Below are positions 39,839 through 49,564 of a stretch of DNA of 64,000 bases, piece after piece; position 1 is the stretch's first letter; the number at the start of each line of letters is the position of its first letter. The translations under genes and the position numbers were made by a program. The notes under the pieces are model-generated. The model did no database searches. It was not told where the DNA came from and worked only from the letters and a program-made list of their open reading frames with translations. Source of the DNA: Rhynchopus sp. YZ270_cl-10 (Eukaryota; Euglenozoa; Diplonemea; Diplonemida; Diplonemidae); the NCBI GenBank assembly GCA_964035575.1, contig OZ037878.1:682001-746000 (forward strand), read 5' to 3'.

Positions 39839-41059
39839 TCAACCCTTTTTAACCCTCTTGCCAGGACGCACAACAGCGGTGTCCCTCTTCACTCGTGGCG
39901 TCTGTTCCTCCTCACCTTCATCCTCGCTGCACGCAGGCGAACCCTCGCTCTCTGCGAACCCTGCTTCCCTTTCCTCAGAGGGCTCTGTGTCTGCATGAAG
40001 ACGCTTCCGCCTGCACCCTTCTTTCTGCACGGTTGCGGGGTCGGGCACGTTGTCAGTCTCGCATCTCAGACCGTGAATCGCGTCAGTCGGCAAAGGCGGT
40101 TCTTTCTCAAGCAACCTCCTCACAACCAAAGCGTCCTTGCTCAACCCTGAAGCATCCATTCTTGTTAACTCTGAGCAGGAGGAGAAGAAGTTCTCCCCAA
40201 TACTCCTGACCCCGCTCAACGCAGACAGGCCATCGACGACTTGCAAGCGCCAGCAAGTCCCAAAGAACTCCTCCCCAACTGTAACGACACTCCTCAACCC
40301 CGAAAGACAAACTCTCTTCAACTCCCAGCAGCCGTAAAGAAAATAGTCACCTATTTCGGTGACATTGCTCAACCCCGAAAGGTCCACCGACGTCAAATGC
40401 TCGCAGTAGCTAAGAAAATGCAGCTCAATCACAGTCACGCGACGAAACACAGAGAGGTCAACCGTTCGCAGTGCAGTGCATCCAAGAAAGCTGCTACCTA
40501 TTTTAGTGAGACTGCCGAACCCCGACAGGTTGATGCTCTCCAATCGGTTGGCGTCGGCGATGAAGCCACCTCCTATCACAGTCACATTGCACAACCCTGA
40601 AAGGTCAAGCTGTGTCAACTGTGGGCAACGGTGCAGGAACCAATCCCCTATTTCTGTAACGACCGACACAGCACTAAGGTCAAGTCGCGTTAACGCATTG
40701 TTTTGCAAGAACCCCTGAGGAATCACAGTCGCAACCTCCGCCTCCAAAAGCAAACGCGCAACATCCGGATCCTCCACAGTCACCAACCTCTGTTTTGTCA
40801 GGTCTGTCTCGCCCAATGCGTGAAGTGCTGCAATGGCAGCAAACTTCTTTGTCCTCAGCAGCATAATCGTGTCCCCAGCACTCAGCTCCTTGACGCCCTC
40901 CTCTTCACGCAGCACCTCCCCTCTGAAAGTCATCTGAAAGCTGTCTTCCTGCAACCCTGCTGCAGACGCCACCTTCAGACGCAGGTGTCCAAGCGCATCA
41001 TCCACACCCACCTCCACCACATGTTCCTTCTCATCAAAATCCTTTATCGTGAGATCCAT
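39839..41059 (-). CDS. Ub-like/leucine-rich-repeat protein, copy D (406 aa)
   Basis: Complete copy with Ub-like domain, linker, LRRs and the full NLS-like tail (ending VRPGKRVKKG). Its windows are QGFLQNN, DWFLHRC, GGFIADA, SSFLGCT, LHFLSYC, DYFLYGC, EEFFGTC and ENFFSSC. The hydrophobic upstream leader of B, C and E is not contiguous here because a hAT-like MITE sits in the 5' leader 27 bp before the ATG. That makes the shared MDLTIK Met the only sensible start and argues that it is the true start in all copies. With C it represents the least altered form of the family. Confidence 0.88.
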   Translation of the reverse strand: MDLTIKDFDEKEHVVEVGVDDALGHLRLKVASAAGLQEDSFQMTFRGEVLREEEGVKELSAGDTIMLLRTKKFAAIAALHALGETDLTKQRLVTVEDPDVARLLLEAEVATVIPQGFLQNNALTRLDLSAVSVVTEIGDWFLHRCPQLTQLDLSGLCNVTVIGGGFIADANRLESINLSGFGSLTKIGSSFLGCTALRTVDLSVFRRVTVIELHFLSYCEHLTSVDLSGLSNVTEIGDYFLYGCWELKRVCLSGLRSVVTVGEEFFGTCWRLQVVDGLSALSGVRSIGENFFSSCSELTRMDASGLSKDALVVRRLLEKEPPLPTDAIHGLRCETDNVPDPATVQKEGCRRKRLHADTEPSEEREAGFAESEGSPACSEDEGEEEQTPRVKRDTAVVRPGKRVKKG

Positions 41060-41086
41060 TTTTTTTTTTTTTTTTTTTGTGTTTTG

Positions 41087-41740
41087 CAGAGTTTATTTTT
41101 CGATCCGGTTTTTCAGGCCTCAAGGGGGGTCGAAATTTTTTTTTCAGTCGAGCCCGGACGCGCTGCGCGCGCCCGGGTCCCCACCTTATCTCAAGTTGGG
41201 GGCCTCCGGCGGAATGTGAGAATTCCGTGGTCGTCCAACTGCGGAGTTCGGCACTTCACTGATATTTACACCAGGCAGACGGGGCACACGAATTATCAGT
41301 AACCTCAGTACATTTACAAAAGAAACGGCGGTCATGGCACCCATAGGTACCTGGCGAAGCCACGGTACGCAACATTTCAAAAATTTGCGCTTAAAATTAC
41401 ACATTTTTACTGCCAAACTAGGTCATGGGAAGGGTGGGGTGCAAGCTTGCGCCGCAGGCGCACGGTACGCTACTTTTATCATTTCGCCATGCTGCATGCT
41501 TCCTTTTCCTTCGGCGCTTGACAAATTGAGTCGCGTTCTGGCTGTCACGGGGTCACTTTGTTCACGAGGCACGAGGCTGAATATGGCCCCATGGTGAGTG
41601 TGGGTGCATGCCGGGCCTGACCCCCCCTGGAAATTTTTCGGCCCCCCGAATTTTTTTTTCTCCACCCCCCTTGGACACGTCTGAAAAAACCCCCAAGGGG
41701 GGTCGAACCCCCCCCCCACCCCCCCACAAAAAAATCTCTG
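41087..41740. mobile_element. hAT-like MITE in the 5' leader of copy D (654 bp)
   Basis: Flanked by an exact 8-bp duplication GTGTTTTG (41079-41086 and 41741-41748), with CAGAG...CTCTG termini as usual for hAT elements. The leader of the other LRR copies continues directly after the right duplication (GTGTTTTGTGCTGTGGC). The interior has GGGGGGTCGA-type inverted segments and short GC palindromes but no transposase. Insertion postdates duplication of copy D. Confidence 0.88.
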
Positions 41741-41896
41741 GTGTTTTGTGCTGTGGCATTTATCGTGGAGAAGGTGTGGACAAGGAAGAAACCTACAAAT
41801 CCCTTTCATTTTCTATACGATACAAAACATTGGCAAGAACCCCTTCACTACAAGACATATAAGACAAGATACAATACAAACATCCCACCCTCACCC

Positions 41897-44038
41897 CTAG
41901 ATCCCTCTCCCGGAGGGATAGACCACGGGGTACACTGTGGGGGTACGGCGGGAGGGGTTCCAGCGTGCGCTGTGCTGTCCAGCCAGGTCCCCCCCAGCAC
42001 CACCACGGGCCGGCGCAATCATGGGGTGGTCCCTGGGGATTGAACCCCCATGGTCTGCGGGGGCCGCTTCGTACCTGCGGGTACCATACGCCGGCACTGC
42101 AGCCTGTGGATTGCTTCCATATGCGGGACCCACCGGACCACGCACATCATACTGAGGACCAAGGTTGCGTGGCGACCCTGGCCTCCTCCTCCCACCCTCC
42201 CAGGGCACTGCTGAGTCTCTTGCCTGTCCAATCTGTGATGCCACTTCCGCGTAAGGAAATGCACCACCTGCCTGCGGCACCGCCTCAGGAACAGATGAAG
42301 GCGCGGATGGGGGTGTGGTCTCTACCTGGATGGATTCGGGGCGGAGCACAGGGTTGCCTCCGTAGCGAGCCGCAGCAACGTTGCTGTGGTGTGCGAGGGC
42401 GTTCGTTGCGGGGCGGGTTGCGGTTGGGGAGACGGCCTGCGGGTTTGCGGAGGGCGGTGGCCAGGCGTACTGGGTGCGTTGGAGGTGGCGGGTTGGCGGC
42501 TCTGCGAGACCAGGGATGGGGCGTGCGGATCGGTCACCCACCCAGCCACATGAGTCATCTGCGACCTCTTCGGCACGCTCCACTACCCAAAGCATTTCCT
42601 GCCACGCAGTATCAAACGGAATGCTGGTATGCCTATGCCCACCCACCCGCTTCTCCGCATATGTGTACCGGTTGTTTGGGTCCACCTCTTCCATGCGACG
42701 CCTCTTATCATTCTGCAGACGCTCCGAAGCAAGAATCGCATCGTTCCTCACCCTCTGCAGGAACTCTGCATACACCCCACCCCGCTCCGCACCCTCCGGC
42801 AGCCGCGGACGCAGCTCCATCAAAAGCCCTTCGCCTGTTGTGTTCCCGGCATCCATCGCATTGCCTGCTACAGTGTACATCGTGAAGGGTGGGATCAGCA
42901 TAGCGTTCTCTTCAGGGTATTGGGAGACCTGAGACGCAGTTTTGCCAAACTGAGAAGCGCCTCGAAGCGTGAAGATGAGGCTGCCTGGGTTTTCTTCGGT
43001 GGGGGTGCCTGCGTCGCCTCGTGCAGCGTGCATGGCATCTCTCTTCAGGAGTGTGGCGGTGCGTGGTGCTGTCCAGCACATTGTGTCGCCTGGGTTTGCA
43101 GCGCGGTGAGTGTCGATGGTTTCTTTTGGTACTTCACCTCCGCCGAAGGAGACGTATATGTCGGTGTTGGTTGCTTTGCCGTGAGTAGGGTGGGTAGGGT
43201 TCCCTGGCGCCAAGGCCCAGAAGGTGCACAGCCATTTCGCCCATTTCTCCATCTCCGCGTCGTCGTTGAGAAGCGGGAAGATCGCCGCATTGCGTCCACC
43301 AGAGTCCTGAGAGGTCTCCCAGTTCGAATGAGCCTCTGCATACTCATTCCAGATATCCGCCTCAGGTGCACCATCGTAGCGTCTGCGTGGATGAGGTGCA
43401 TCCGTAAAACCAAGGTCTCTGTCAATATCAGGTCCACTCTGCGTCGCCTGACGGATAACAAGAAGCTCAAGGGGTGTTCCGTATGTTTGCGATCCCCGTA
43501 CACTCTTTGCTAGCTCCCTTGCCACCATGCCAAGGCGGGCCTCCTTTTCGAAGGTGGCGTACGCCTCGCGGTCTGCTGCTGGCATTTCATCGTCGTCGCT
43601 TGCAGTGGCTGTGTCGGTTGTGGTGTCGGGGAAGCGCAGGTTTTCTGCCATTTCGGTAAGAACGTCACCTGGTTTTGCGTCATAGAGAGACATTGCCTTG
43701 TCCATGAGGGCTTTGAGAGCTGCCTCCCCGTCGTCGTCTTTGTAGAACGCCGCTTCATAACGCTGTGCCTCGTCTCTCGTCCGCCACGAATTCTTGCCCT
43801 CACCACGCTTCCCCACCGCCCGCGTGAACACCAGCTGCTCCTGCGCCACCTTCAGCTGCGCAGCACCACGCAAACGCTGTTCCCTCTTAATCTCCTCCAC
43901 AGGGCGTGTGTCCTCGACAAACACCTCTCCAGTCAGCCCATTGCCCTCAGGGTTCTCAACAGGGGGTGTCTCGGGGGGTGCCTCCGTTGGAGTCTCTGCT
44001 GGTGTAGTGTCACCAGGAACACGCCGTTTTGGTGGCAT
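41897..44038 (-). CDS. Unknown protein, possibly ADP-ribosyltransferase-like (713 aa)
   Basis: A Pro/Thr/Glu-rich N terminus precedes a basic helical region (50-110) and an acidic spacer (TTTDTATASDDDEMPAADRE). A compact globular part spans about 180-480. Residues 290-392 read TDIYVSFGGG, then CWTAPRTATLLKRDAM, GSLIFTLRGASQFGK, and SQYPEENAMLIPPFTMYTV. That order recalls the YRG, S-T and ExE blocks of arginine-type ADP-ribosyltransferases, but the matches are loose and the ExE segment is not canonical. The last 240 residues are Pro/Gly/Ala-rich and disordered. No signal peptide. The assignment is tentative; without it the gene is a lineage-specific unknown. No intron is apparent. Confidence 0.7.
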   Translation of the reverse strand: MPPKRRVPGDTTPAETPTEAPPETPPVENPEGNGLTGEVFVEDTRPVEEIKREQRLRGAAQLKVAQEQLVFTRAVGKRGEGKNSWRTRDEAQRYEAAFYKDDDGEAALKALMDKAMSLYDAKPGDVLTEMAENLRFPDTTTDTATASDDDEMPAADREAYATFEKEARLGMVARELAKSVRGSQTYGTPLELLVIRQATQSGPDIDRDLGFTDAPHPRRRYDGAPEADIWNEYAEAHSNWETSQDSGGRNAAIFPLLNDDAEMEKWAKWLCTFWALAPGNPTHPTHGKATNTDIYVSFGGGEVPKETIDTHRAANPGDTMCWTAPRTATLLKRDAMHAARGDAGTPTEENPGSLIFTLRGASQFGKTASQVSQYPEENAMLIPPFTMYTVAGNAMDAGNTTGEGLLMELRPRLPEGAERGGVYAEFLQRVRNDAILASERLQNDKRRRMEEVDPNNRYTYAEKRVGGHRHTSIPFDTAWQEMLWVVERAEEVADDSCGWVGDRSARPIPGLAEPPTRHLQRTQYAWPPPSANPQAVSPTATRPATNALAHHSNVAAARYGGNPVLRPESIQVETTPPSAPSSVPEAVPQAGGAFPYAEVASQIGQARDSAVPWEGGRRRPGSPRNLGPQYDVRGPVGPAYGSNPQAAVPAYGTRRYEAAPADHGGSIPRDHPMIAPARGGAGGDLAGQHSARWNPSRRTPTVYPVVYPSGRGI

Positions 44039-44135
44039 AGTGTGGTGTTGTGTCTGTAGGTGGGGGTGTGGGTGGTGTATGGGAGGTGTAGTGGAATGGA
44101 ATGGGTTGAAGAAGCAAAAGGGGAGTATGTGAGCC

Positions 44136-44248
44136 GTGATGATGTTAAGGTTTTTGGTGATATGCCATGTTTCACCATGTCATATGACATGTGATGTTCA
44201 AAGCATGTCATGAAGCATGGCATATCACCAAAAACCTAACATCATCAC
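44136..44248. repeat. 113-bp inverted repeat (MITE-like hairpin) upstream of the 713-aa gene
   Basis: GTGATGATGTTA, then GGTTTTTGGTGATATGCCATG, pairs with CATGGCATATCACC, then AAAAACCTAACATCATCAC. Arms are about 34 nt with one mismatch. The loop contains a further CATATG-centred palindrome. Confidence 0.85.
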
Positions 44249-45015
44249 CGTGAGGGGGTTCTCTGGGGGGGAGGGGAGGGGGAGGGACAAACGGAAGTTG
44301 CAAAGTTGTAAACACCTCTGTGGGTGCAGGAACCGGATAAAAATAAAGTTGAAATACAAAAAAGAGGGAAAAGTCACGTTGGGGCTGTGTAGATCGTACA
44401 AGACAGTGTACACAACCCAGAAAACTATATTTTTTTTGCTATTTTGAAATCGTAGTTGACAGGGTTTGGTGTTCCCCCCTGAAATGTTGCCCGAAAAAAG
44501 GGGCAGGGTACTAGACGACACTTCTCATAGTGAGTCAGACGTAGACAGCTGGTCTGACAGTTTTATGCAGAGGCGTGTTGGTTGTTACTGCAGACACCTC
44601 GACGGATGCAGGCATAACGTACTGTGGAGTACCAGAACGGTCTAAAAAGAAAAAGAAATAAAAATAGATGAACGTGAATAAGTAGAGTATTGATCATGCG
44701 ACCTTCTGTGGATACACAGCCATAATAGTGAACCCTGCCCCGCCCTTGATAGTAGGAGCAGTGCACGGGTCGACCATCGATGTTACTGTGAACAAACCAG
44801 CGTGCCCAATGCAGGCGTAAGCCTTGAAGTGGTAAAGCATGGATAAGGGATCGATTCTCTCAGATCACTTTGTTGGTTTACTGCCTGGGAAGCATGGCAA
44901 CATCATGAATCTCCAGCAACCCCCATCAAAGCGGTGATGCAAGACTTCGCTTATGGCGCTTTAATTTTTTCTGTCGGATTCAGCTGTCTTCTATTTTGCT
45001 TCCTCCCGCAAATAT
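44249..45015. other. Intergenic between the 713-aa gene and the nested transposons
   Basis: A region around 44800-44870 has short tRNA-like words but no foldable tRNA. Otherwise nothing recognised. Confidence 0.4.
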
Positions 45016-45124
45016 CATGGATGTAGAAAGTACGTGAAGAAAAAAAAGTACTTTTTTTCCAAAAATCGGGTTACGTGATACTTCACGTACGTGACGTTTT
45101 TTGAAAAAAAAGTTTACGTGATTT

Positions 45125-46044
45125 CATAGATGGTAGTCGGGCCGAGTCGGGCCGACTCGGGCCGACCACTTTTCGTTATTTTTTTTTTCAAAAATTTTTT
45201 TTTCAGAGTCGGCCCGAGTCGGCCCGAGTCGAAAAAAGTCGGCCCGACTCAAAAAAAAGTCGGCCCGAGTCGGCCCGAGTCGAATTTTTTTTTGGTTTTT
45301 TTTTTTTGATTTTTTTTTGTTTTGTTTTGTTTTTTTTTTGGTTTTTTTTTTTTTGGAATAGCTATTTCCCTCCCTCCCGCCAGAGCCCGAGGGATCCCTT
45401 GAGGGAGGTCAGGGCAGCCCTGACCTCCCGAAAGGGAATCCCGAGGGCCAAGGGAGGGAGGGATGTAGCTTTGTGACCCGAAGAGGTCGTTTTCTACCCG
45501 AACTGCCTGCAAACAAGCGCTTTTGTGGTGTTTTGTGTACAAACACGTATGTTTTTCGGCCCACATGGGTACCATCGTTTGTGGCCCATGGACGCCCAAA
45601 AGCATGCGAATACGCTTTTCGAGTCGCAGAAAGCAGGTTGTGGGCCGTTTTAAAAAGTTTTTGGCCGGTTTCAGTCACCAAAACGCACATTCTCTCGCGG
45701 GAATTTTGGGTGCTCTCAAGGGAATCCTCTTAGCTCTCAAGGGAATCCCTTGAGACCTCTGGAGGGTTACAAAAGATTTTACTGTGGGGGGGGGCCGACG
45801 GGACCCGAGTCGGGCCGACTCGGCCCGACTCGGGCTGACTCGGGCCGACTCGGGCCGAGTTTTTTTTTCGACTCGGGCCGACTTTTTTTTTTTAAAAAAT
45901 TTTTTTTTCGACTCGGCCCGAGTCGGCCCGACTTTTGAAAAAAAAAAAAAAAAAAAAAAAAAGTCGGCCCGAGTCGGCCCGAGTCGGCCCGAGTCCCAGA
46001 TTTTCCAAAAACTCGGCCCGACTCGGGCCGACTACCATCTATGT
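45125..46044. mobile_element. Nested element 2: CATAGATGGTAGTCGGGCC termini, 6-bp TSD (920 bp)
   Basis: Flanked by TGATTT (45119-45124 and 46045-46050). Inverted ends CATAGATGGTAGTCGGGCCG. Both subterminal regions are arrays of the palindromic words GACTCGGGCCGAGTC and CGGCCCGAGTCGG mixed with A- and T-runs. The centre (about 45360-45780) is unique, with CTCAAGGGAATCC repeats. Confidence 0.85.
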
Positions 46045-46396
46045 GATTTACGTGATTTCGAAAAAAAAACAAAAAAAGCAGGGTTCTATACAGGTCCGGT
46101 CACTCGGTCGGTCTGACCGAGTCAGACGTTGACTCGGTCAGCCGTTATTTTTTTTTTTTTTTATAAGGAGGGTCATGGCTGTGTAACTTAGGTGACCTAA
46201 GTTTTTTAAAAAAAAAAAACTTAAGTCACCTAAGTTACCTTAGGTCATCGTTTTTTTTTTTTTTTTTTTTTTTTTTGCTTGGGTGGTGAAGCTGCAGGTG
46301 GTCTGAAGAGTGATGTGACCGTATTCTCTAGGTATAACAGTTACTCAAAAAATGCATTGACGAAGGAATTTTGCACTTTGACCACCATAGATTACA

Positions 46397-46501
46397 TACT
46401 GTGTACTGTGTACTGTGTACTGTGTACTGTGTACTGTGTACTGTGTACTGTGTACTGTGTACTGTGTACTGTGTACTGTGTACTGTGTACTGTGTACTGT
46501 G
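46397..46501 (+). repeat. (TACTGTG)15 microsatellite
   Basis: About 15 perfect copies of the 7-mer TACTGTG. Because 7 is not a multiple of 3 it stays open in several frames as spurious repetitive peptides. Confidence 0.95.
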
Positions 46502-46504
46502 CGG

Positions 46505-46600
46505 AAATTGACCAAAAACAAGAACTTGTCCATTTCGGCAAATTGACCCCACCACTGGCCGGACGGATTCCGGAAATGCAAATGCCGGCGTTTAAAAGCT
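46505..46600 (+). repeat. D90 motif copy inside element 4
   Basis: TTGACCAAAAACAAGAACTT, TTTCGGCAAATTGACCCCAC and CGGACGGATTCCGGAAATGC. A more diverged copy lies at 47015-47105, and an inverted copy lies at 47775-47895 within the outer element. Confidence 0.65.
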
Positions 46601-47956
46601 TCACCAGGCATCCGCCCCCTTCAGTGATGTTCATCGCCCAAGCAAAAAAAAAAAAAAAAACGGTAACTTAAGTTAACTTAAGTGACTTAAGTTGGTAACT
46701 TAAGCTGTTTTTTAAAAATAAAAACTTAAGTTAAACCCCCCTCACAGCTATTGTTTACATATTTTTATGTAAATAGTATTCGTGCATGTAAATAATACAT
46801 GTAAATAATTTAAATGTAAATAGTACATGTAAATAATTATCACTCATGTATTGTTTACATTTTCCACACCTCCCCTGTAGGGTAACCGAAGGTGAAGTGA
46901 GGTATAGTATTGAAATTGATGTGGGTGTAGGGTCAATTTTACAAACTCGGATTTTGTGAAAATTTTTGGCCGAAAATGGGCCCCACCTAGTGACCGGGCT
47001 CATATTTTCCAAAATTTAAGTGGTCAAAAAATTGTCCAATTTTCAACATCGACCCCACCATTTTCTGGACAGATTCCGGAAATTCCAAAAAATTGTGTTT
47101 TTGGTCACGAATCCGCACCCCGTCACCAAAAACCGGCAAAAAAAAGGGGGTGTAAATAAATAATTCGAATGTAAGTAGTAATTGGATGTAAATAATAGCT
47201 GTGAATAATTATATGTAAACAATACCTGTATGTAAACAATAGTTGGGAGGGGGGTTTACGTTTTTTTTCTAAAAAAACTTAAGTTTTTTTTTCGAAAACC
47301 TAAGTTTTTTAATTTAAGTTTTTTTTTTTAGTAGCTTAAGTCGCCTAAATTTTCCGGAGGATTTCGGAGAAAACTTAAGTTTTTTTTTTAACTTAAGTTA
47401 CACAGCCATGGAGGGTGTCTAAAAAGGTCAAAAACGGAAAAAATGGAAAAAAAGGTGAAAAAAATTGGGGTGTTTTTGACCAAAAAAAGAGTGAGGGGAG
47501 TTGGGTCCAGTCATAGGGGAGTATAGCAATTTTTAAAAAATTCTACCAAAAATGCACAGCATTTTTCAAGCACATAGGCAGATTTTCGCTTTTTTATAAA
47601 AAATTGAGGAAACCGAAATATCCCACTGTAGCTGTCTTCCCTCATCATAGCCCCTCGTGGGCGGAATGCTGTATAGAACCCTGAAAAAGTACTTTTTTTT
47701 TTTTGAAAAAAAAAAGTACTTTTTTTTTCACGCAAAAATCAACGTACGTGAAAATATTGGAGCGTTTTCGGCCATAAAAATGCCCGAAAACACCCGCATT
47801 TGCATTTCCGGAATCTGCCCATTCTGTGGTGGGGGATATACAGAAAAATGGACAAAATTTTAGTGACTAAAATTTTCACGAAATATGAACCCACACCCAA
47901 ATGGGTAAAAAAGTACTTTTTTTTTTTCAAAAAAAAAATAGCTATTTATTCGTCTG

Positions 47957-48127
47957 AGGAAATATTCACTTTTCCTCACACGAGTGTACCTTTCAGAAAC
48001 GAGTGGCATTTTACCCCACGAGCGAAGCGAGTGGGGTAATAGACTTTATCTCACGAGCGAAGCGAGTGGGATAAAGTCAGCCACGAGTTTCTGAAAGGGC
48101 ACGAGTGGAGGGAAAGTGAATATTTCA
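47957..48127. repeat. Inverted repeat with GAGCGAAGCGAG hairpins
   Basis: GAAATATTCACTTTTCCTC...TTTCAGAAAC pairs with GTTTCTGAAA...GGAAAGTGAATATTTC (arms of about 48 nt). The centre holds two CACGAGCGAAGCGAGTGGG hairpins. It lies inside the outer transposon. Confidence 0.75.
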
Positions 48128-48142
48128 CCAGAATATAATAGT

Positions 48143-48696
48143 TTTCTCAACTGAAGGAAAAGTAGCTCTAAGCAAACCCCGTGGAAGAAGTGTGGGGTGA
48201 ATATGCAGAAAAAAAAGACGATTTTTTGGTGGGAATATTTTTCACAGAAAATCGAATTTCACTATTAAGATTGGCTCTGCTCGACACCCAGTAAGGCTAC
48301 TATGGGCCCCATGGGACATTTTGGCCCGAATACCAGGCCGTATTTTCAAAAGATTGATAATCCCAGAATATGGTATAGCCCTGTGGTACCAAATTTTTGG
48401 CCGAAAAAATCGACCAAAAAATGGTCATGTTGGTCACGGTGACAAAATGTGAAGCAGATATATCAAAATGACCCACTCTCCCACCCAATTTTTTTTTCGA
48501 CCCCCCCCCTCTACTTTTCCTCACACCAAAAAAAACCTCACACATAGGCTTTTTTCTACACAAACCCCAGCCAATAATTATTGCTACTTTTCCAAATTGA
48601 GTGAGGAAAAGTGGCTATGTGTGAGGAAAAGTGAATTTATCCTCACACTTCTTCCACGGGGTTTGCTCAGAGCTACTTTTCCTCAGTTGAGAAAAA
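48143..48696. mobile_element. MITE-like element with 50-bp inverted ends (about 554 bp)
   Basis: Left TTTTCTCAACTGAAGGAAAA, then GTAGCTCTAAGCAAACCCCG and TGGAAGAAGTGTG, is mirrored at 48646-48696 with about four mismatches. No duplication of flanking bases is evident. Interior repeats GTGAGGAAAAGTG. No coding sequence. Confidence 0.65.
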
Positions 48697-48987
48697 GTAC
48701 TTTTTTTTTTCATTTTTCGTCACGTACTTTTTTACTTTTTTTTTAAAGTAAAAAAAAAAGTACGTGAAGTACTTTCTACATCCATGAAATATTAAAAACG
48801 AAAAAAAAGCAAAAAAAAAAAAGCCTAAAATCTTGATTTCAGGGGTAAAGAGGAGTTATCCCTCTCTGCACCTTTTTGTGATAACCTTTATAAGAGCGTT
48901 GTAGCTTTGCGACAAAGACTATACCGCTGTCTTTTTTGTGGTATCTACAAAAAAACGCTGTATTTAAAAAAAAAGAGAAAATGTTAT

Positions 48988-49022
48988 AAGATGAACCTAA
49001 GCCCTTCGTGTTTAGCCACCTT
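48988..49022 (+). repeat. CTTCGT-loop hairpin element, copy e
   Basis: AAGATG, CTAAGC, CCTTCGT, GTTTAG, CCACCTT. Inner stem CTAARC/GTTTAG has a G-T-compatible change relative to copy c. Confidence 0.55.
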
Positions 49023-49065
49023 AAAAAAAAGGAAGAGAAAAGTCGGAAATATCCTAAGCTGCTCG

Positions 49066-49115
49066 AGAAGTTGAACGTGCAAACTCCTCACCGTTACATC
49101 GGCGTACGCAGGGTA
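49066..49115 (+). repeat. Structured repeat S5
   Basis: GAGAAGTTGAACGTGCAAAC, then CACCGTTACATCGGCGTACG and CAGGGTACTG. The 5' half of the S family, about 44 bp after hairpin copy e. Confidence 0.5.
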
Positions 49116-49564
49116 CTGAGGGAATAAAAAAGCTGACAAATGAATTGCAGTGCGCACACGAGAAAAATGATGCAAATCTCACTATTTCGTAGAGAGTGGA
49201 GACAGAGGCAAAAGGAGCCAAAGAGAACACCTGGACGCAGAGTGGGCAAAGAGAGGGCTTGCTAAGGTGAGACTGCATGATTACCCACATGATGTCACCT
49301 TTGTAACATAAGGAAATACCACATCAGCATAAGGTACTTCACAGCGCAGATACCGCAGTACAGCGCCAGGCGCTGATTGAAGAGGGGGAATAATGCTTAT
49401 TGGGCCAGGTGGTATGTATCAAAGTCAGATGGCATCACGCATCCGGGATGAGCCAAGTTGAAGTGCTCAGTCACCTCGAAAAAGTACAAATCCCCAGGGA
49501 GGGGGAGCGGTAAAAGAGAAAAAAAGAGAGAGAGAGAAAGAGTGGAAACATGGCGCAGATCAGT

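Larger units (their letters stand above)
46174..47410. mobile_element. Nested element 4: CATGGCTGTGTAACTTA termini, 6-bp TSD (1237 bp)
   Basis: Flanked by GAGGGT (46168-46173 and 47411-47416). Ends CATGGCTGTGTAACTTA and the complement. Subterminal arrays of GTAACTTAAGTTACC-type palindromes lie on both sides. Inside are a 7-bp microsatellite, ATGTAAATAATT-type repeats and two D90 copies. Confidence 0.85.
46079..47683. mobile_element. Nested element 3: CAGGGTTCTATACAG termini, 6-bp TSD (1605 bp including insert)
   Basis: Inverted ends CAGGGTTCTATACAG and CTGTATAGAACCCTG are flanked by AAAAAG on both sides (46073-46078 and 47684-47689). The left subterminal region has CGGTCTGACCGAGTC words. It contains element 4 at 46174-47410. 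The A-rich duplication is less diagnostic than in the other three, but it is exact. Confidence 0.75.
45016..48786. mobile_element. Outer non-autonomous transposon of a nested stack, 6-bp TSD (3771 bp including inserts)
   Basis: Termini CATGGATGTAGAAAGTAC and the complement are flanked by AAATAT on both sides (45010-45015 and 48787-48792). Subterminal regions repeat AAGTACTTTTTTT and ACGTACGTGA words. At least two further elements of the same kind, two inverted-repeat cassettes and an inner element are nested inside. No coding sequence. The superfamily is not assignable from the ends alone. Confidence 0.85.
48787..49564. other. Intergenic downstream of GH3-2
   Basis: Contains a CTTCGT-loop hairpin copy (48988-49022), structured repeat S5 (49066-49115) and the GH3 3' flank shared with GH3-1 (49446-49565). 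No gene. Confidence 0.5.

Noticed and set aside
41965-42885. 306-codon plus-strand frame
   Set aside because: Antisense of the 713-aa gene; no recognisable fold.
44790-44880. Possible tRNA gene (words like AAGTGGTAAAGCATGG and GGGATCGATTCTC)
   Set aside because: A- and B-box-like words are too close and no anticodon arm can be folded.
46279-46671. Repetitive YCVLCTV peptide and its antisense
   Set aside because: Translation of the (TACTGTG)n microsatellite.
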